Source: Quercus robur (Eukaryota > Streptophyta > Magnoliopsida > Fagales > Fagaceae). Taken from it: 64,000 nt of DNA. The translations under genes were made by a program, and so were the position numbers. This document shows, piece after piece, positions 50,763 to 62,060 of this stretch (positions are counted from its first letter, which is position 1; every line of letters begins with the position of its first letter). The notes beneath the pieces were generated by a model. That model did no database searches and was not told where the DNA came from. It saw only the letters and a program-made list of their open reading frames with translations. The stretch lies in NCBI RefSeq assembly GCF_932294415.1, contig NC_065535.1, positions 12,184,282 through 12,248,281 on the forward strand, read 5' to 3'.

Positions 50763-51200
50763 GTCCACAAGATGGACGGATTATCCTACAGGGACGATCC
50801 CCCTAAGTCCACAAGGTGGACGGATCATCCTACAGGGATGATAACCATAAGTCCACAAGATGGACGGACGCAATATGAAGTCCACAAGATGGACGGATCG
50901 TCCTACAGGGACGGTCACCCGAAGTCCACAAAGTGGACGGATCACTAAGGTGATGAAACATAGGTCCACAAAGTGGATGGATCACTAAGGTGATGAAACG
51001 TGAGTCCACCAAGTGGACGGATCACTAAGGTGATGAAACATAGGTCCACAAAGTGGACGGATCACTAAGGTGATGAAACATAGGTCCACAAAGTGGACGG
51101 ATCACTAAGGTGATGAAACATAGGTCCACCAAGTGGACGGATCACTAAGGTGATGTAATTAGTCCACAAAATGGACAGATCACTAAGATGTTGAAATACA
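50763..51200 (+). repeat. 40-44-bp tandem repeats, each with a GTCCAC/GTGGAC hairpin
   Basis: About eleven units begin GTCCAC, at 50763, 50807, 50851, 50880, 50924, 50964, 51004, 51044, 51084, 51124 and 51162. From 50924 the period is exactly 40 bp (GTCCACAAAGTGGACGGATC - ACTAAGGTGATGAAACATAG). Each unit carries the 6-bp inverted pair GTCCAC-nnn-GTGGAC. They lie between pol and the antisense frames, where Tat elements commonly hold tandem repeats. Confidence 0.92.
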
Positions 51201-51605
51201 TGAAATAAAGTCCTTGAGATGGATGGACTGTCCTACATGAAATAAAGTCCCAAGGTGGACGGATATAATAGATGGACGTTTTCGCAAAGTGGACGGTCCG
51301 CGTAATAAACCTCTCAAAACAGACGGAAAAGGAAAATCCTCACCGATGTAAATGCTCAATCAACACAAGATAACAAGTCCGCAATGTGGACGGATCATCA
51401 CAGATTAACAAATATTCTCACAAAAATACTCCCTCAAGAAGGTAGACGGAGCTTTAAACAGAGCACCAAACAATTATAAAAAGCATGTGAACTTTAAGCC
51501 AAAAGCCCCAAAGGCAAATGTTCAATACAATTAAAAAGGACGGTTTGTCTTAAAAAATGAATAAAAAAGAAGGACGGATTGTTCACAAAATAAAGTACAT
51601 ATGCA

Positions 51606-53746
51606 TCAATCTTTCTTTTCTTCAGCAACTGGGACATCCTTCGACGGGGCGGACTCTCTGTCTCCTTGAGCAGCACCGTCTCCAAAAAGGTCCTCCGTAT
51701 TTTCGGAGGCGACGGGGAGGGCAGAAGTCTGGGCTTGGTCCTCAAGTTTGACCATTGTCAAGTCCAGCTCTGGATAAGCCTTCTTGACTTGACGGAGGGA
51801 ATCATCGAATCCTTGGAGGAAGGAGTCCGACAGCTCGCCCAAACAGGACTCCGAGCATCGGTACTCCTCGACGGCTGCCACTTTAGCCTGACGGAGCTCT
51901 TCTTTGAGTTGTTTTATCTCAGCTTCTTTATTCTCTATGACCGTCAGCGAAGTGGCCGTCTTCTCCTCCAGCTCCTTCCTCGCCTGCTCAGAAAGCTCCA
52001 GCTTCTTCTCCATCTTGGACCTCCATCTCTGAAGTTGTCCGAGCTCTTCCTCCGTCTGCTGCGCCTTCGCGCGCACCCGGTCCAAGGTACTCTCACGGTT
52101 GAGACACCGGTCAAGTAGTCCCTTCATCATGACCAAGGACTGCAAATAGAAAAGAGACCGTCACATAATGTAAGTAACAGGAAGAATGAAAAATAAAAAC
52201 TTATTTGACAAACATAACCAACCTGAGCGACGGCGAAGAGGCCCGTCTCCCCCATGGCCTCCGTCGAATGGTTTCCCAGGTCTTCATAGTCTTCTGCCGT
52301 GATGATGGACGACAGCTTCTCCAATGCATACTTGGAGTCATCACGAAGAAGGGAAGGAGGTCTCTCTTGCTTACCGTCTGGGACCGTCATCAATCCCTTA
52401 CCCTTCCCCTGCTTCGCTGGGGTGACGGCCTTGTTACCCTCAGCCATTAAGCCAACCACAGGTTCAAGAGAGACCTTTGGTTGCTTAAAGGGACGGTCGG
52501 ATTTTGTCGTCAGTTTCCTTTTAGGGACTGAAGCTGATGCCTTAGGAACCTCCTCGCCGGATTCCCTCTTCTTGACGGCTTGGGACTTGATCAAAGCTCT
52601 CCTCTTTGCGTCATCCATCTCTGCAAATAATGACGGATGAAATTAAAACAAAATAAAGCATAGTAAATGACAAAGTAAAGTTGACGGGCTTACGTTTGTG
52701 AACTCGCTCGTCGTATCTTATCGCTTCTTGGGTGGGCTCAGGACCGTCACAGTACCAATGAATGGTCCTCGGGTTCACCAACTTAGCCCAAGTCCTTTCC
52801 TCCGGCGTAGTTTTCTTGCAGACCTTTTCAAGGAAGCTAAACTCCTCGAGGCTGACTTGTGGGCGCCGTCTACCTGCAAAGAAAAATGATCAAGATATAC
52901 ACATATAACTGGACGGATATGAAAGGCAGTACAAAATTTAGACGGATGCATACGTGTCTGATTTATAACTGCCCAAGTTGTGTCGACGGGCATGTACTCC
53001 GTCTCCCCTGGATGGTTCATCCATCTGTCACCCTCCAGGAAGAAGTACCGACTCTTCCAGTCTCTATTTGAGTCTGGGGTCTCAAAGATCACCTTCAACA
53101 AGGGGCTCCGACTGGCAAAACTGTACATCCCCCTTGATCCAGAAATCTCGTCTGGACGGTAACAGTGAAGAAATTCACGGACCGTCAATTTCCTTTCCCC
53201 GTTTGACATTGCACCGTAAAGAATCTCCATGGCTATGAAGACCCTCCAGGCGTTAGGGGATATCTGGGTGACGGACAACCCCAGATACTGCAAGAGTTCC
53301 CTATGAAGTGTAGAAAGCGGGAATCGAAGTCCAGCCTTCAATGCCTGCTCGTACACTCCTACACCGTCTACCCCTTCGTAATAACACTTCTCCGACACAT
53401 ATGGTAGACGGATGGAGACATAGTCTGGGATTTGGAAGTTGGTCCTGAAGGTGCTGAAATGTCTCTCCCTGATGACGGATGTAAACCTATGCACAGTCCA
53501 CTCTGGCAACATGATGAACTGCCTTAGTCCATCAGCGCCTACAACGGACTCCAGTTGTTGATCCCCGTCGTCATCGGAACCCTCTACTTCGACTATCTCC
53601 ACATCCTCATTTGTTGAGGATGAAGAGGAGGCAGACGGACTCCTATCTTCGCCGGGGCTCTCTTGGTCTTTGTGACCGGACGGGTATACATCCTCGTATT
53701 CCGTCCCATCACGAACCACCGACTGGTTACTTGACGCACTAGACAT
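51606..53746 (-). other. antisense gene-like region (aORF) of the Tat element
   Basis: Three long minus-strand open segments lie in this region between pol and the 3' LTR. The first (near 52900-53746) has an acidic N-terminus (EIVEVEGSDDDGDQQ) and a folded-looking domain (FRTNFQIPDYVSIRLPY; RELLQYLGLSVTQISPNAW; FEtpdSNRDWKSRYFFLEGD). It resembles the gag-like 'putative plant transposon protein' common in plant genomes. The last (near 51606-52145) is a heptad-rich coiled coil (QQTEEELGQLQRWRSKMEKK). Extra antisense ORFs, probably spliced, are known from Tat/Retand elements. Function unknown. Confidence 0.8.
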
Positions 53747-54006
53747 TTCCTACAATTGACAATGAAACCTAAGACTGACGGGTTTGAAAGTGTTGACGGG
53801 TATGGAAAGCCTAACAACAACGCATGGACGGAAATGTAACTTGACTAGAGTAAATTAAAAGCACTTACCAAACTTAGCAGAGGATAGGTGACGGTTGGCG
53901 TAATCAACAGATATTTGTCCTCGACGGGCTGCTCTGACAAGGCTGACGGCTTCGCTCTGACAAATGTATTCTGAGTGAAAATTGAAAAATGAGAGAGTGA
54001 GGCGCC

Positions 54007-54017
54007 TTATATATATA
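54007..54017 (-). promoter_or_regulatory. TATA box of the Tat antisense unit
   Basis: TATATATATAA on the minus strand, about 260 bp before the first antisense ATG (53746) and about 300 bp inside the 3' LTR. A CACGTGGC-type box lies just upstream on the minus-strand reading (near 54080). Activity is inferred. Confidence 0.6.
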
Positions 54018-54295
54018 GGAGGTGCACGGAAGACGAAGCGACACTTCGATCCCATACAACGGCCATTCAGAGAGCGACACGTGGCATGCGTAATAAATGC
54101 TGACAGCCTGTCCGTACGTAACAACAGACTTGTACCCGTCATGTCTCCGTCAACGGGATGAATCTTACTATGACGGGTTGACCCATCTGGAACCGTCGTT
54201 CTATCTTGCCTGATTCCGTTATAGATTGACCGTCATACCCATACGTAAGGACCATCACCCCATTGATCCTTTGACCCAAAAGGTGACGGACCATT

Positions 54296-54312
54296 GGGGT
54301 GAAGGGGGCAAC
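54296..54312 (+). other. polypurine tract of the Tat element
   Basis: GGGGTGAAGGGGGCAAC directly precedes the 3' LTR start (TGAAGATG), the expected place for plus-strand priming. Confidence 0.75.
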
Positions 54313-54796
54313 TGAAGATGATAAAATATTGGGCCTGATGGCTTACCTTAATGGGCCTGACGGACTGGGTCCCTTGGGCCTGTGTGATGATGGTCCTAGC
54401 TTCGAAGGCCCATCACTGACATTGTAAGGGCCCATGATCCGAAACGTCCATAGCCCAGAAAGACCCCATGATCCGGAAATGGGAATCCTTGCTCACCACG
54501 CTTAGGAGAATTGGGAGTAGAGTCCCACATTGAAAAGATGTGGAAACCAAAAAGGAAAAGTCAACCCTTTAACACTATAAAAGGCATAATACCCCCAGAA
54601 ATCGAGGTACGCTTTAATTGACCCTCTCTAACGCTCTAAGTAAAACAGAACAAATCTAACTTGACTGTCGGAGAGCCTTTGGCCGGCACCACACCGGTGC
54701 TCCCTGAAGGACGTCCGTGGATTGTTCTTGTCGTGCAGGTTCGATTCGAGTCGCGAGTACGGTGTGACCTATTGGTGATAATTTTCGACGTCATCA
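54313..54796 (+). repeat. 3' LTR of the Tat element
   Basis: The same 484 bp as the 5' LTR, with about four substitutions and no length change. Confidence 0.95.
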
Positions 54797-55817
54797 AACA
54801 CAATTTGTAATCTTGAACAGTTGAACTCATTTAATCAAAATTCGTTATCTTAATACAAAATTTATGTACAGATTATTTAAAAAAACAATCAACTACATCA
54901 ATTCAACCAAAAATATATTTAAACATGTAATTCAACTAATGTACATATTTCAAACAATGTACAACCAAAACCCAGATTTGCAATAATCCACGTCTGGATA
55001 TGACAACCTAGATTCCCTAAACATTATCTTGATTTTCATTTTGAGAATATTTGGAAAAATCACAACATCAACGGGCACCTAAATTTCAACAGCTTCGTGC
55101 AATATTTGGAACAAGTGAAAGGGAAATGAAAACCCAAATCTGGGCATTTGTTCTTCTTTTCCTAACCAGCTTGTGACTCGGCCAAGAGAGAGACTTGCTT
55201 ATTGATTCCCTGAAATCAAATCGCACAAATCAACAGAAATCTAATCTTTTCTAACCTTCAATCTTCAACCCAAACCACAAAAATCCCTCACTTCTTTCTT
55301 TTTTTTTTCTTCTATTTTTTGGTTTCTCTCATCTATGCAAATCTCGTGACGGAGCGAGCACCACACCACCACAATTAGATCCAAACCCACAAATGCTGTG
55401 ATAGCATGAAGACTAGGTCTAGGTTGCAACTGGATTGAGTTTGCCATATGGGTAGCTGGGTTAGTTTTAATTGCGATGGATCTAATTTGTATGAAAAAAT
55501 TTCGGGTTTGTTGGTGAGAACTCATTGAACAGAGAAGATATGAGTTTTGATTTTGATGCATATGGGATAATCTATTTTTAATGTTAATTCAATTTTTTTT
55601 TAAAAATTATTTTATTGGCCATGTAAGATTCAAGTGTGCCTACTATGCACCCTGTCTGCTACGTAGACATTTTTCGTTAGTGAGTTAACAGTAGGGAGCC
55701 AATTAACTGTAAGTTAAAATTAACAAGGACTAAATTGACTACTACCAAAATGTAGGAACTAAATTAACTGTGACCTCAAAATGTAGGGACTAAAATGGTG
55801 TTTTTACCAAAATAATA

Positions 55818-56200
55818 TATACATGTAATATTCTTTACATGTTTAGTGCATGCCAAGTGTGGACGCGTAACTGTCTAAAGACTATGGTTGATCTTAAGCA
55901 TCAATCTCGACTATTGCTCTCAATGACTAAATCTCAAGTACCGGTCTCAATAACTTGTTCTATTTCTACATCTTGGAGCTACTATCTTAACCTGCATCCC
56001 TTAAGACAACTTAAGGGGATAACTAGTTGGCACTTGGTAGGTCTACAAATGGGCCAGCCTCAGACTAGCTGGTAGGTCTACTGCCAGGTTTTCTGCCAAA
56101 AATCTCATCTTAAGCTTAATAAATATCCCCACTCAGCATAAAGAAGGGGGAAGGAATAAGCTTTTTATACAATAGTCAATAGTTCTTTCATTTCTCATCT
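55818..56200. other. intergenic DNA, nothing recognised
   Basis: A short stretch between the Mutator-like element and the LINE. A 78-codon open frame at 55839-56075 has no family signature and I do not call it a gene. Confidence 0.5.
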
Positions 56201-56210
56201 TCTCCACTAG

Positions 56211-59115
56211 TTTTTTTTTTTTTTTTTGAAACATATAACAGAATTTCATTACTACGGACAACTGTCCAAGGAACTTACATCAAACAGAATCTGATGTTCT
56301 ATTAAGGGAGGAATATCCTCTACCCATATTACACTATCTTTCACATTTATTGCATTCTTAGCTAGCAAGTGCGCTGCTTCGTTAGTGTTTCTTCTAGTAT
56401 GCATAGCCTTCCAAGAGTTGAACTGCAGCAGAAAACGTTTCAGACCTTCGACAATCTTCAGAATGGGCAGAGCAGGAGGGTTGCAACCATTTAGAGCTTG
56501 TATAACTTGTTGGGAGTCTCCTTCCACCACAATATCTTTCAGTCCAAGGTCCCAAGCTAAATAAATACCCGCTTCCGTAGCTTTTGCTTTTGCTTCAATA
56601 GCCCTCAATGGAAGTTCAACTTTCTTGCACAAAGCTCCCATCATCTCCCTTTGGTCATTTCTAATAACCACCCCGAAACCACAAGAGCCCCTGTTGTTGA
56701 AGACCGCTGCATCTGTATTGACCTTGTATGTTCCTTTAGGAGGAAGACTCCAGTGCTTGAGTCTAGGAGCAAATGAAGCACCTATACAACGGACCGGTAT
56801 AGCAGAACACAGTTCAAGCTCATATTTTTGAGCTTCCCCTGCAATGGTTTTCCCCTGTTTACAAACTTCCCCATGCCGAACTGCGTTTCTGTTGTTCCAC
56901 AAACCCCATGCCGTGATAGCAAAAGCATCCCAATTCATCTCCCTCGGTGACTCAAGGAGCAATCAAACCATGTCAAGAAATTCCTTTGAGGGTTGGATAA
57001 GCTTGTCAAGCCTAAATTTTGTTTTAGCCCAGGTTTCCTTAGCAATAACACAACCCCACAAAGCATGGCTAGAAGACTCACTTTCACCACAAAAGTCACA
57101 CTTGTCCTCTGTTAACACCTTTCGGTGTAGCAGGCACTGCTTCGTGGGGAGCACATTCCTACAAGCTTTCCACATGAAATGCTTTATTTTATTCGGACAC
57201 TTTAAGTTCCAAACAACCTTCCAAATCGCTGTCATTTTGGAATTGTCTGAGCTGCCTGGGCTTTCCTTTCTTCCCTTGAGATCATCAAGGTATTTAGCTG
57301 CAACTTTATGTGCGCTCTTAACAGTGAAGATGTCGTTTGGGGACTTAGCCCACACCTGGGAGTCCGATGGGTTCATGGGGCTAATAGGGATGCTAAGGAT
57401 AGCCTTTGCTTTGTAAGGGAGAAAAGAGCGTCGTATCAAGGCGACATCCCACTCCGCTCGTTCCTGCACAATTAGGCTTGCCACTTTCACCTCACTATCC
57501 ATAGAGGTTCTTGGAGTTACTATTCTGGTTGAATCCGAGGAGGGAATCCATTTCTCCCCCCATATCTTAATGCTTCTCCCATTACCAACAACCCATTTGG
57601 TCCCCTCCTTTATCACAGGTATAGCAGCCACCATGCTTCTCCATATGTAGGAAGGATTTTTCCCCACTTGAGCTTCCATGAAGGAGGAATTAGCAAAATA
57701 CTTTGCTTTAAGAACTCTGTGGGTCAAAGAGTTTGGGCTTTGCTGTATTCTCTAGCCTTGCTTGGCTAGGAGGGCAAGGTTGAAGGCTCTCAAGTCCCTA
57801 AAATCCAACCCCCCCTCTGCCTTTGGTTTGCACAGCTTTTGCCACGACACCCAAGCAATCTTTCTTGCTTTGTCTTTCTTTCCCCACCAGAAACCACTCT
57901 CCATTGACGCTATCTCAGAGCAAAGAGAGTCTGGGAGCTTGAAACAATTCATGGTATATGTTGGTGTGGCTTGCGTAACCGCCTTTATAAGGATTTCCCT
58001 ACCCGCATTAGACAACAATCTCCCTTTCCAACCCGCTATCTTCCTGCCCACTTGGTCTTTAATACGATTAAAGGCCTTTTTCTTTTCTCTTCCAACCATT
58101 GGAGGTAATCCCAAGTGCTTTTCATGTTGTTTGACAATCTGAGCTCCAAAGGTATCCTTCAAAAAATTCTGAATATCTTCCTTTATGTTCTTGCTGAAAA
58201 ATAGCGAGGTTTTTTCCCTATTCAGCTTTTGTCCCGACTCCTTTTCATAGACTTCCAGTACCGAGGCTACTTGTCTGCACTCCTCCATAGTTGCTCTACA
58301 AAAGATGATGCAATCATCCGCAAAAAATAGGTGCGAAATTGAAGGGGCAAGTCTGCTCACAGCCACCCCTCTTATCAACCCCACGGCTTCCTTTCTCCTC
58401 AGCAGAGCTGTTAACCCCTCGGCGCACAATAAGAACAAATATGGGGAAATAGGATCCCCTTAACGCAGCCCCCTAGATTGAGTAATTGTGCCCCTTGGTT
58501 CCCCATTAATGAGTACCGAAAAAGATGCCGTGGTCACGCACATCATAATTAGCGAAATCCATTTTTCTTCAAAACCCATTTTCCACATCATCGACCCAAG
58601 ATAGGCCCACTCTACACGGTCATAGGCTTTAGACATATCCAACTTGATAGCCATGGACCCAACCTTCCTCTTTTTTCTTTTAGCAATAGAGTGCATGGTT
58701 TCGAAAGCCACAACTACATTGTTTGTTATAAGCCTTCCCGGTACAAAGGCGCTCTGTGCTTCATTGATCACATTGTGCAAAATTTTCTTCAGTCTATTCG
58801 CAAGGACCTTTGATATTAACTTGTAAATCACATTGCAGAGGCTGATGAGGCTGTAATCAGTTATCTTTTGGGGGGTTTTTGGTCTTAGGAATCATGCAAA
58901 TATAAGTATTATTGATACCCCTAGGCATTATACCTGTATTAAGGGCTTGTAATACACAATTTTGTACACTAGGACCAACAATATCCCAATATTTTTGGTA
59001 AAAGATAGGGGACATACCGTCGGGGTCCGGTGCTTTTGTTGGGTGCATTTGTTTGAGCGCACTCCAGACTTCCTCTGCCCTGAACTCCTTTAGAAGTGCC
59101 TGGTTCATTCTGGGG
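56211..59115 (-). mobile_element. 5'-truncated L1-type LINE with 10-bp TSD
   Basis: TCTCCACTAG occurs exactly at 56201-56210 and 59116-59125. Between them is a minus-strand non-LTR element whose poly(A) tail appears as a T-run from 56211. It begins inside the N-terminal part of the reverse transcriptase, so ORF1 and the endonuclease were never inserted. At 2.9 kb it is much shorter than a full plant L1 (about 6-7 kb). The clean target duplication and few coding defects make it young. Confidence 0.93.
56252..59108 (-). pseudogene. LINE ORF2 fragment: RT, zinc-binding domain, RNase H
   Basis: Domains in order: RT N-terminus (KQMHPTKAPDPDGMSPIFYQ, near 59050); RT core ([46 protein letters not shown] near 58330); an [11 protein letters not shown] block; the zinc-binding RT C-terminal domain (zf-RVT-like: MWKACRNVLPTKQCL, near 57180; CDFCGESESSSHALWGC); and RNase H (KVNTDAAVFNNRGSCGFGVV, near 56730; EGDSQQVIQALNGCN). 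One frame change lies between about 58857 and 58831. Three in-frame stops lie at about 58460, 57750 and 56963, where relatives have Gln, Trp and Trp. Each is explained by a single G:C-to-A:T transition. Confidence 0.9.
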
Positions 59116-60030
59116 TCTCCACTAGTTTTCTAACTTAACCATTTCAGCCTCCTTGGCTAACCCCATTGGTCTTGGTTGATCTGAGGTTTTGTTCTTTAGC
59201 AGATCATGACCGACGCCATTAAGAGTTTCAACACATGTAGTTCTCAAAGTAAAATTTTTTAATGCGGTTCCATTATGTCTCTCAAATTCCACCCACCTAC
59301 AGTATCTTTGTGAATGATACAAAGATATGCAAATCCCTTGCAATAGGGCTAGTGTCATTGATGGGTTATGAAATCTTTTTAAAATGCATTATTGTCAAAA
59401 TGAAGTTACGCAATTACAAGTATAGGGGTAATAGCTAGGATTTAGCCACCAAAAAAAAAAAAAAAAAAACAATAATTAACCAGAGGAGTGATCGAAAAGT
59501 ATTTGGAATTATATAGAAAAAATCATTTGGAATTATACGGATCAGTAGGCAATTTTTAAAGGATGCTTGGTAGAACTAGAAAGTTTTTTCTGGTGACCTA
59601 AGCCACAGATTGCTTTTTAGCTTTTTTATTTTATTTTATTTTTCACCGTCCAGAAACGTTACGTGAAAGTGGAGGACGTAAGGCGTGTCTCATTCAATTG
59701 ATTGAGGTGAACGAAAAACATTGGAATTAGGTGGATTTAACTCTGATAGTTACATTCTCACTGTGTTAATCAAATGGCATAGTAATTAAGAATATCATCA
59801 TGTCCATATTGTTCAGTTTTACAGCTGCTTAATTGAAGGATTTGATATTGACGAATCACCAAGTCTCGTAAAAGCAATAGTCCAAGACTATAGAAACTGT
59901 GCTAGCTAAAACTGTTACATCATAAATTTTACCTTGGATAATCATTCTTATAATCTTCTTAAAGCAAGTTAGGCTAAGGGCCAATTGGCTGGCTCTCCGC
60001 CATTCTAACAAACTATATAATATTTTTGAA

Positions 60031-60208
60031 TAATGCTAGAGATATAAACTATTTTACAAATTTTTTTAAAAAACTGTTGATGTGGGTGAGTGATTATTTG
60101 TAAATGAAAAAATGATATTAATGGTGGGTCTAAATGAAAACTAATAAGAGGTTGACCACATCAACATTTTGTAAAATTGTTGTAAAATAGTTTTTGGCTG
60201 TAGCATTA
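60031..60208. repeat. 178-bp MITE, TAATGCTA...TAGCATTA ends
   Basis: TAATGCTAGAGATATAAACT and the inverted TAATGCTACAGCCAAAAACT pair, followed in both arms by ATTTTACAA and GTTGATGTGG. The outer ends are palindromic TA-type, so the target site is ambiguous. Confidence 0.7.
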
Positions 60209-61216
60209 TGAACTTAATCTCTTATGTAATAAATATAAGATTTAAACTTGTTACTTATTACATTGGACAAAAAAATTGGACCGCACGTATAGGAAGATTG
60301 ATACATTTCTTACTCATTTGGAGACTTAATATAGTTCAAATAAAGTTGGTTGGAGAAAGGTATTAGAGTCAAGAAATGTATAGCTCGGCATTTGTGGTAA
60401 TATTTTGTAGATAAGGGAGACACTATCCACTTATGACATGGTAATTGGCAGCAAGATAGTGTTCTTTACACTAAATATGGGCAACAGGTGGTTTAAGAAG
60501 CTACAAGTAACATTAATTCTTAGATATATATCTAGTGTACATTGAGGCAAGATAGGTGAATTTGAGGTCAGAGACTATATCTGATAAACTGATTTAATAT
60601 TCAAAATGGCATTTTTCAAGTGGAATTGGTACATCCAAAATGGTATCCATACTTTAGTATGGTTCTCATCCATGCCTATTTTGCAATCAAAATTTTTTTT
60701 TTATTGCTCTTTTACAATGCAAATCCAGAAGAAAATGTTTTCCCACTGCTTGATGCAAAATCAGAAGGGAATATGTGTTTGCTGTGGGGGATTCAACAGC
60801 TGTAGAAGAAGTATTTCAAATCAACCATATGTAAAAAGTGGCTTGGTCTAAAGCAATATATCACATATGGATACACAGAAATGCCAGGGTACGTGGGGGA
60901 ATGAACTAGAACAAATGTTTGGGTCTATTTGAGGTTAAGCTTTTCTGATCTGTATGGTGAACTGGTGATGGACTAGAACAATGTTTTGTGGACAATATTT
61001 CAGCTCTCAGCAGAACAAATTGGGCTGAGATGTTATGGGCTTGGGATTCTGCAGGCCTCATTGGTGGAGAATAATTTATCCGCTGATCGAGTTGACTTGA
61101 GACCAGTACCTTCAATATCTATATCTGTTTAAGATAGTAGTTCATAGCTTGAGAAAATAATACAGCTAAAATATAGTTAAAAAATAGTGAATTTAATCTT
61201 CTAACTATTATTCTAA

Positions 61217-61396
61217 GAGAGATACTATGTCCACAATATTTTTACAATAAATCACAGGTAGTTTGTTGTTATTGGTTCAAATTTAAACCTAACACTAAGA
61301 TTACTTTTTTGTCCCAACAATACCAACCAGTAACAACTTGCTACTTAGGATTTGTTGTAAAAATATTATGAAAATGTTGTGGATATATCATTTCTC
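61217..61396. mobile_element. 180-bp Mutator-type MITE, exact 9-bp TSD
   Basis: TTATTCTAA flanks both sides (61208-61216, 61397-61405). The ends GAGAGATACTATGTCCACAA and GAGAAATGATATATCCACAA (complement) pair. It is the same family as 32205-32395, inserted in the opposite orientation. Confidence 0.9.
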
Positions 61397-61779
61397 TTAT
61401 TCTAATATCGAATTGACATGTGGGTTTAAACTCCTCTTAATAAGTGGAGTCTAACATGAGATTTTTAACTTTTTAAATAGGAATAAGTAGAATAGAGATA
61501 AGATAAAAATTCACGATTACCTACTCTAATACTATTATAAATTAAAAGTTGTTCCAAAAATTTAAAACTAATATGAAAATAATGAATTCAATCATTTAAC
61601 AATTATTTTAACACACACTCATGTGATGACCTAAATTTTCTATTAGTAAATAGCACAAAACAAGTGAGATTTTTTACTTTTGATGAGAGGTAGATAGAAG
61701 ATAGGATTCAAACTCACGGCCACCTACTTTAATACCATTTTTATCAATTCTCTTAAAATTAATTACCAAATTATAGGTT

Positions 61780-62020
61780 TTGAGTGGAGTTGTGGTGTTT
61801 TTTTGTGTTAAAACCTCCTTTCACTCTCTCCTGTGTGTGTGTTTGTTTCTAAAAAAAAAAAGAATGGGTAATTGTCCCACATTGCTTAAGAGAGTGTGTT
61901 GTGTGTAGTATAACTTGCTCCACCCTCTCTTAAAAATTACCATGACTTTTGAGTGGAGTTGTGGTGTGCCTTTGTGTTAGAACCCCTTTAACTCTCTCCT
62001 GTGTGTGTTTGTTTCTCAAA
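61780..62020 (+). repeat. ~170-bp direct repeat
   Basis: TGAGTGGAGTTGTGGTGT...TTGTGTTA and CTCTCTCCTGTGTGTG...TTTGTTTCT occur at about 61780-61850 and again at about 61950-62018, each followed by an A-run. The second copy lies just before the MITE at 62061. Confidence 0.75.
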
Positions 62021-62060
62021 AAAAAAAAAAAAAAAAAAGATAAAGCAGGTGGCATTATAA

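Larger units (their letters stand above)
44779..54796 (+). mobile_element. Tat-lineage Ty3/gypsy LTR retrotransposon, nearly whole
   Basis: The element has two 484-bp LTRs, a PBS, a gag region, a pol region (protease, RT, RNase H, a second RNase H, integrase), a tandem-repeat region, antisense frames and a polypurine tract. The target duplication is AACAC on both sides (44774-44778, 54797-54801). The LTRs differ at 4 of 484 sites (about 0.8%), so it is young: a few hundred thousand years at common plant rates, longer at slow tree rates. The second RNase H between RT-RNase H and integrase, and the antisense frames, are Tat/Retand hallmarks. It looks nearly whole, with about two breaks in gag-pol, and is treated here as a fossil. 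Confidence 0.95.
44352..55808. mobile_element. Mutator-like element split by a Tat retrotransposon
   Basis: Long inverted arms lie on either side of the retrotransposon. The left arm (44352-about 44640) starts GGCGAAAACACTATTTAAGT. The right arm (about 55585-55808), complemented, starts GGTAAAAACACCATTTTAGT. Both then run through AGTCAATTTAGT..., TTAACTTACAGT... and GAATCTTACA(C/T)GGCCAATAA. Flanks AAAATAGTA (44343-44351) and AAAATAATA (55809-55817) match at 8 of 9 positions, a Mutator-type duplication. Without the insert the element is about 1.4 kb. Its interior (44641-44778 and 54797-55584) shows no transposase and no gene I recognise. Confidence 0.85.

Noticed and set aside
50763-51200. 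CRISPR-like regularly spaced palindromic repeats
   Set aside because: Units are contiguous head-to-tail with no unique spacers, lie inside a plant retrotransposon, and there are no cas-like genes. It is a tandem satellite.
51606-53746. Antisense frames as host genes
   Set aside because: They lie wholly between the LTRs of a young retrotransposon, in the position where the Tat lineage is known to carry antisense ORFs.
60606-60851. Open frames of 60-80 codons in the intergenic region
   Set aside because: Two overlapping frames with no recognised motif, no splice context and AT-driven composition.
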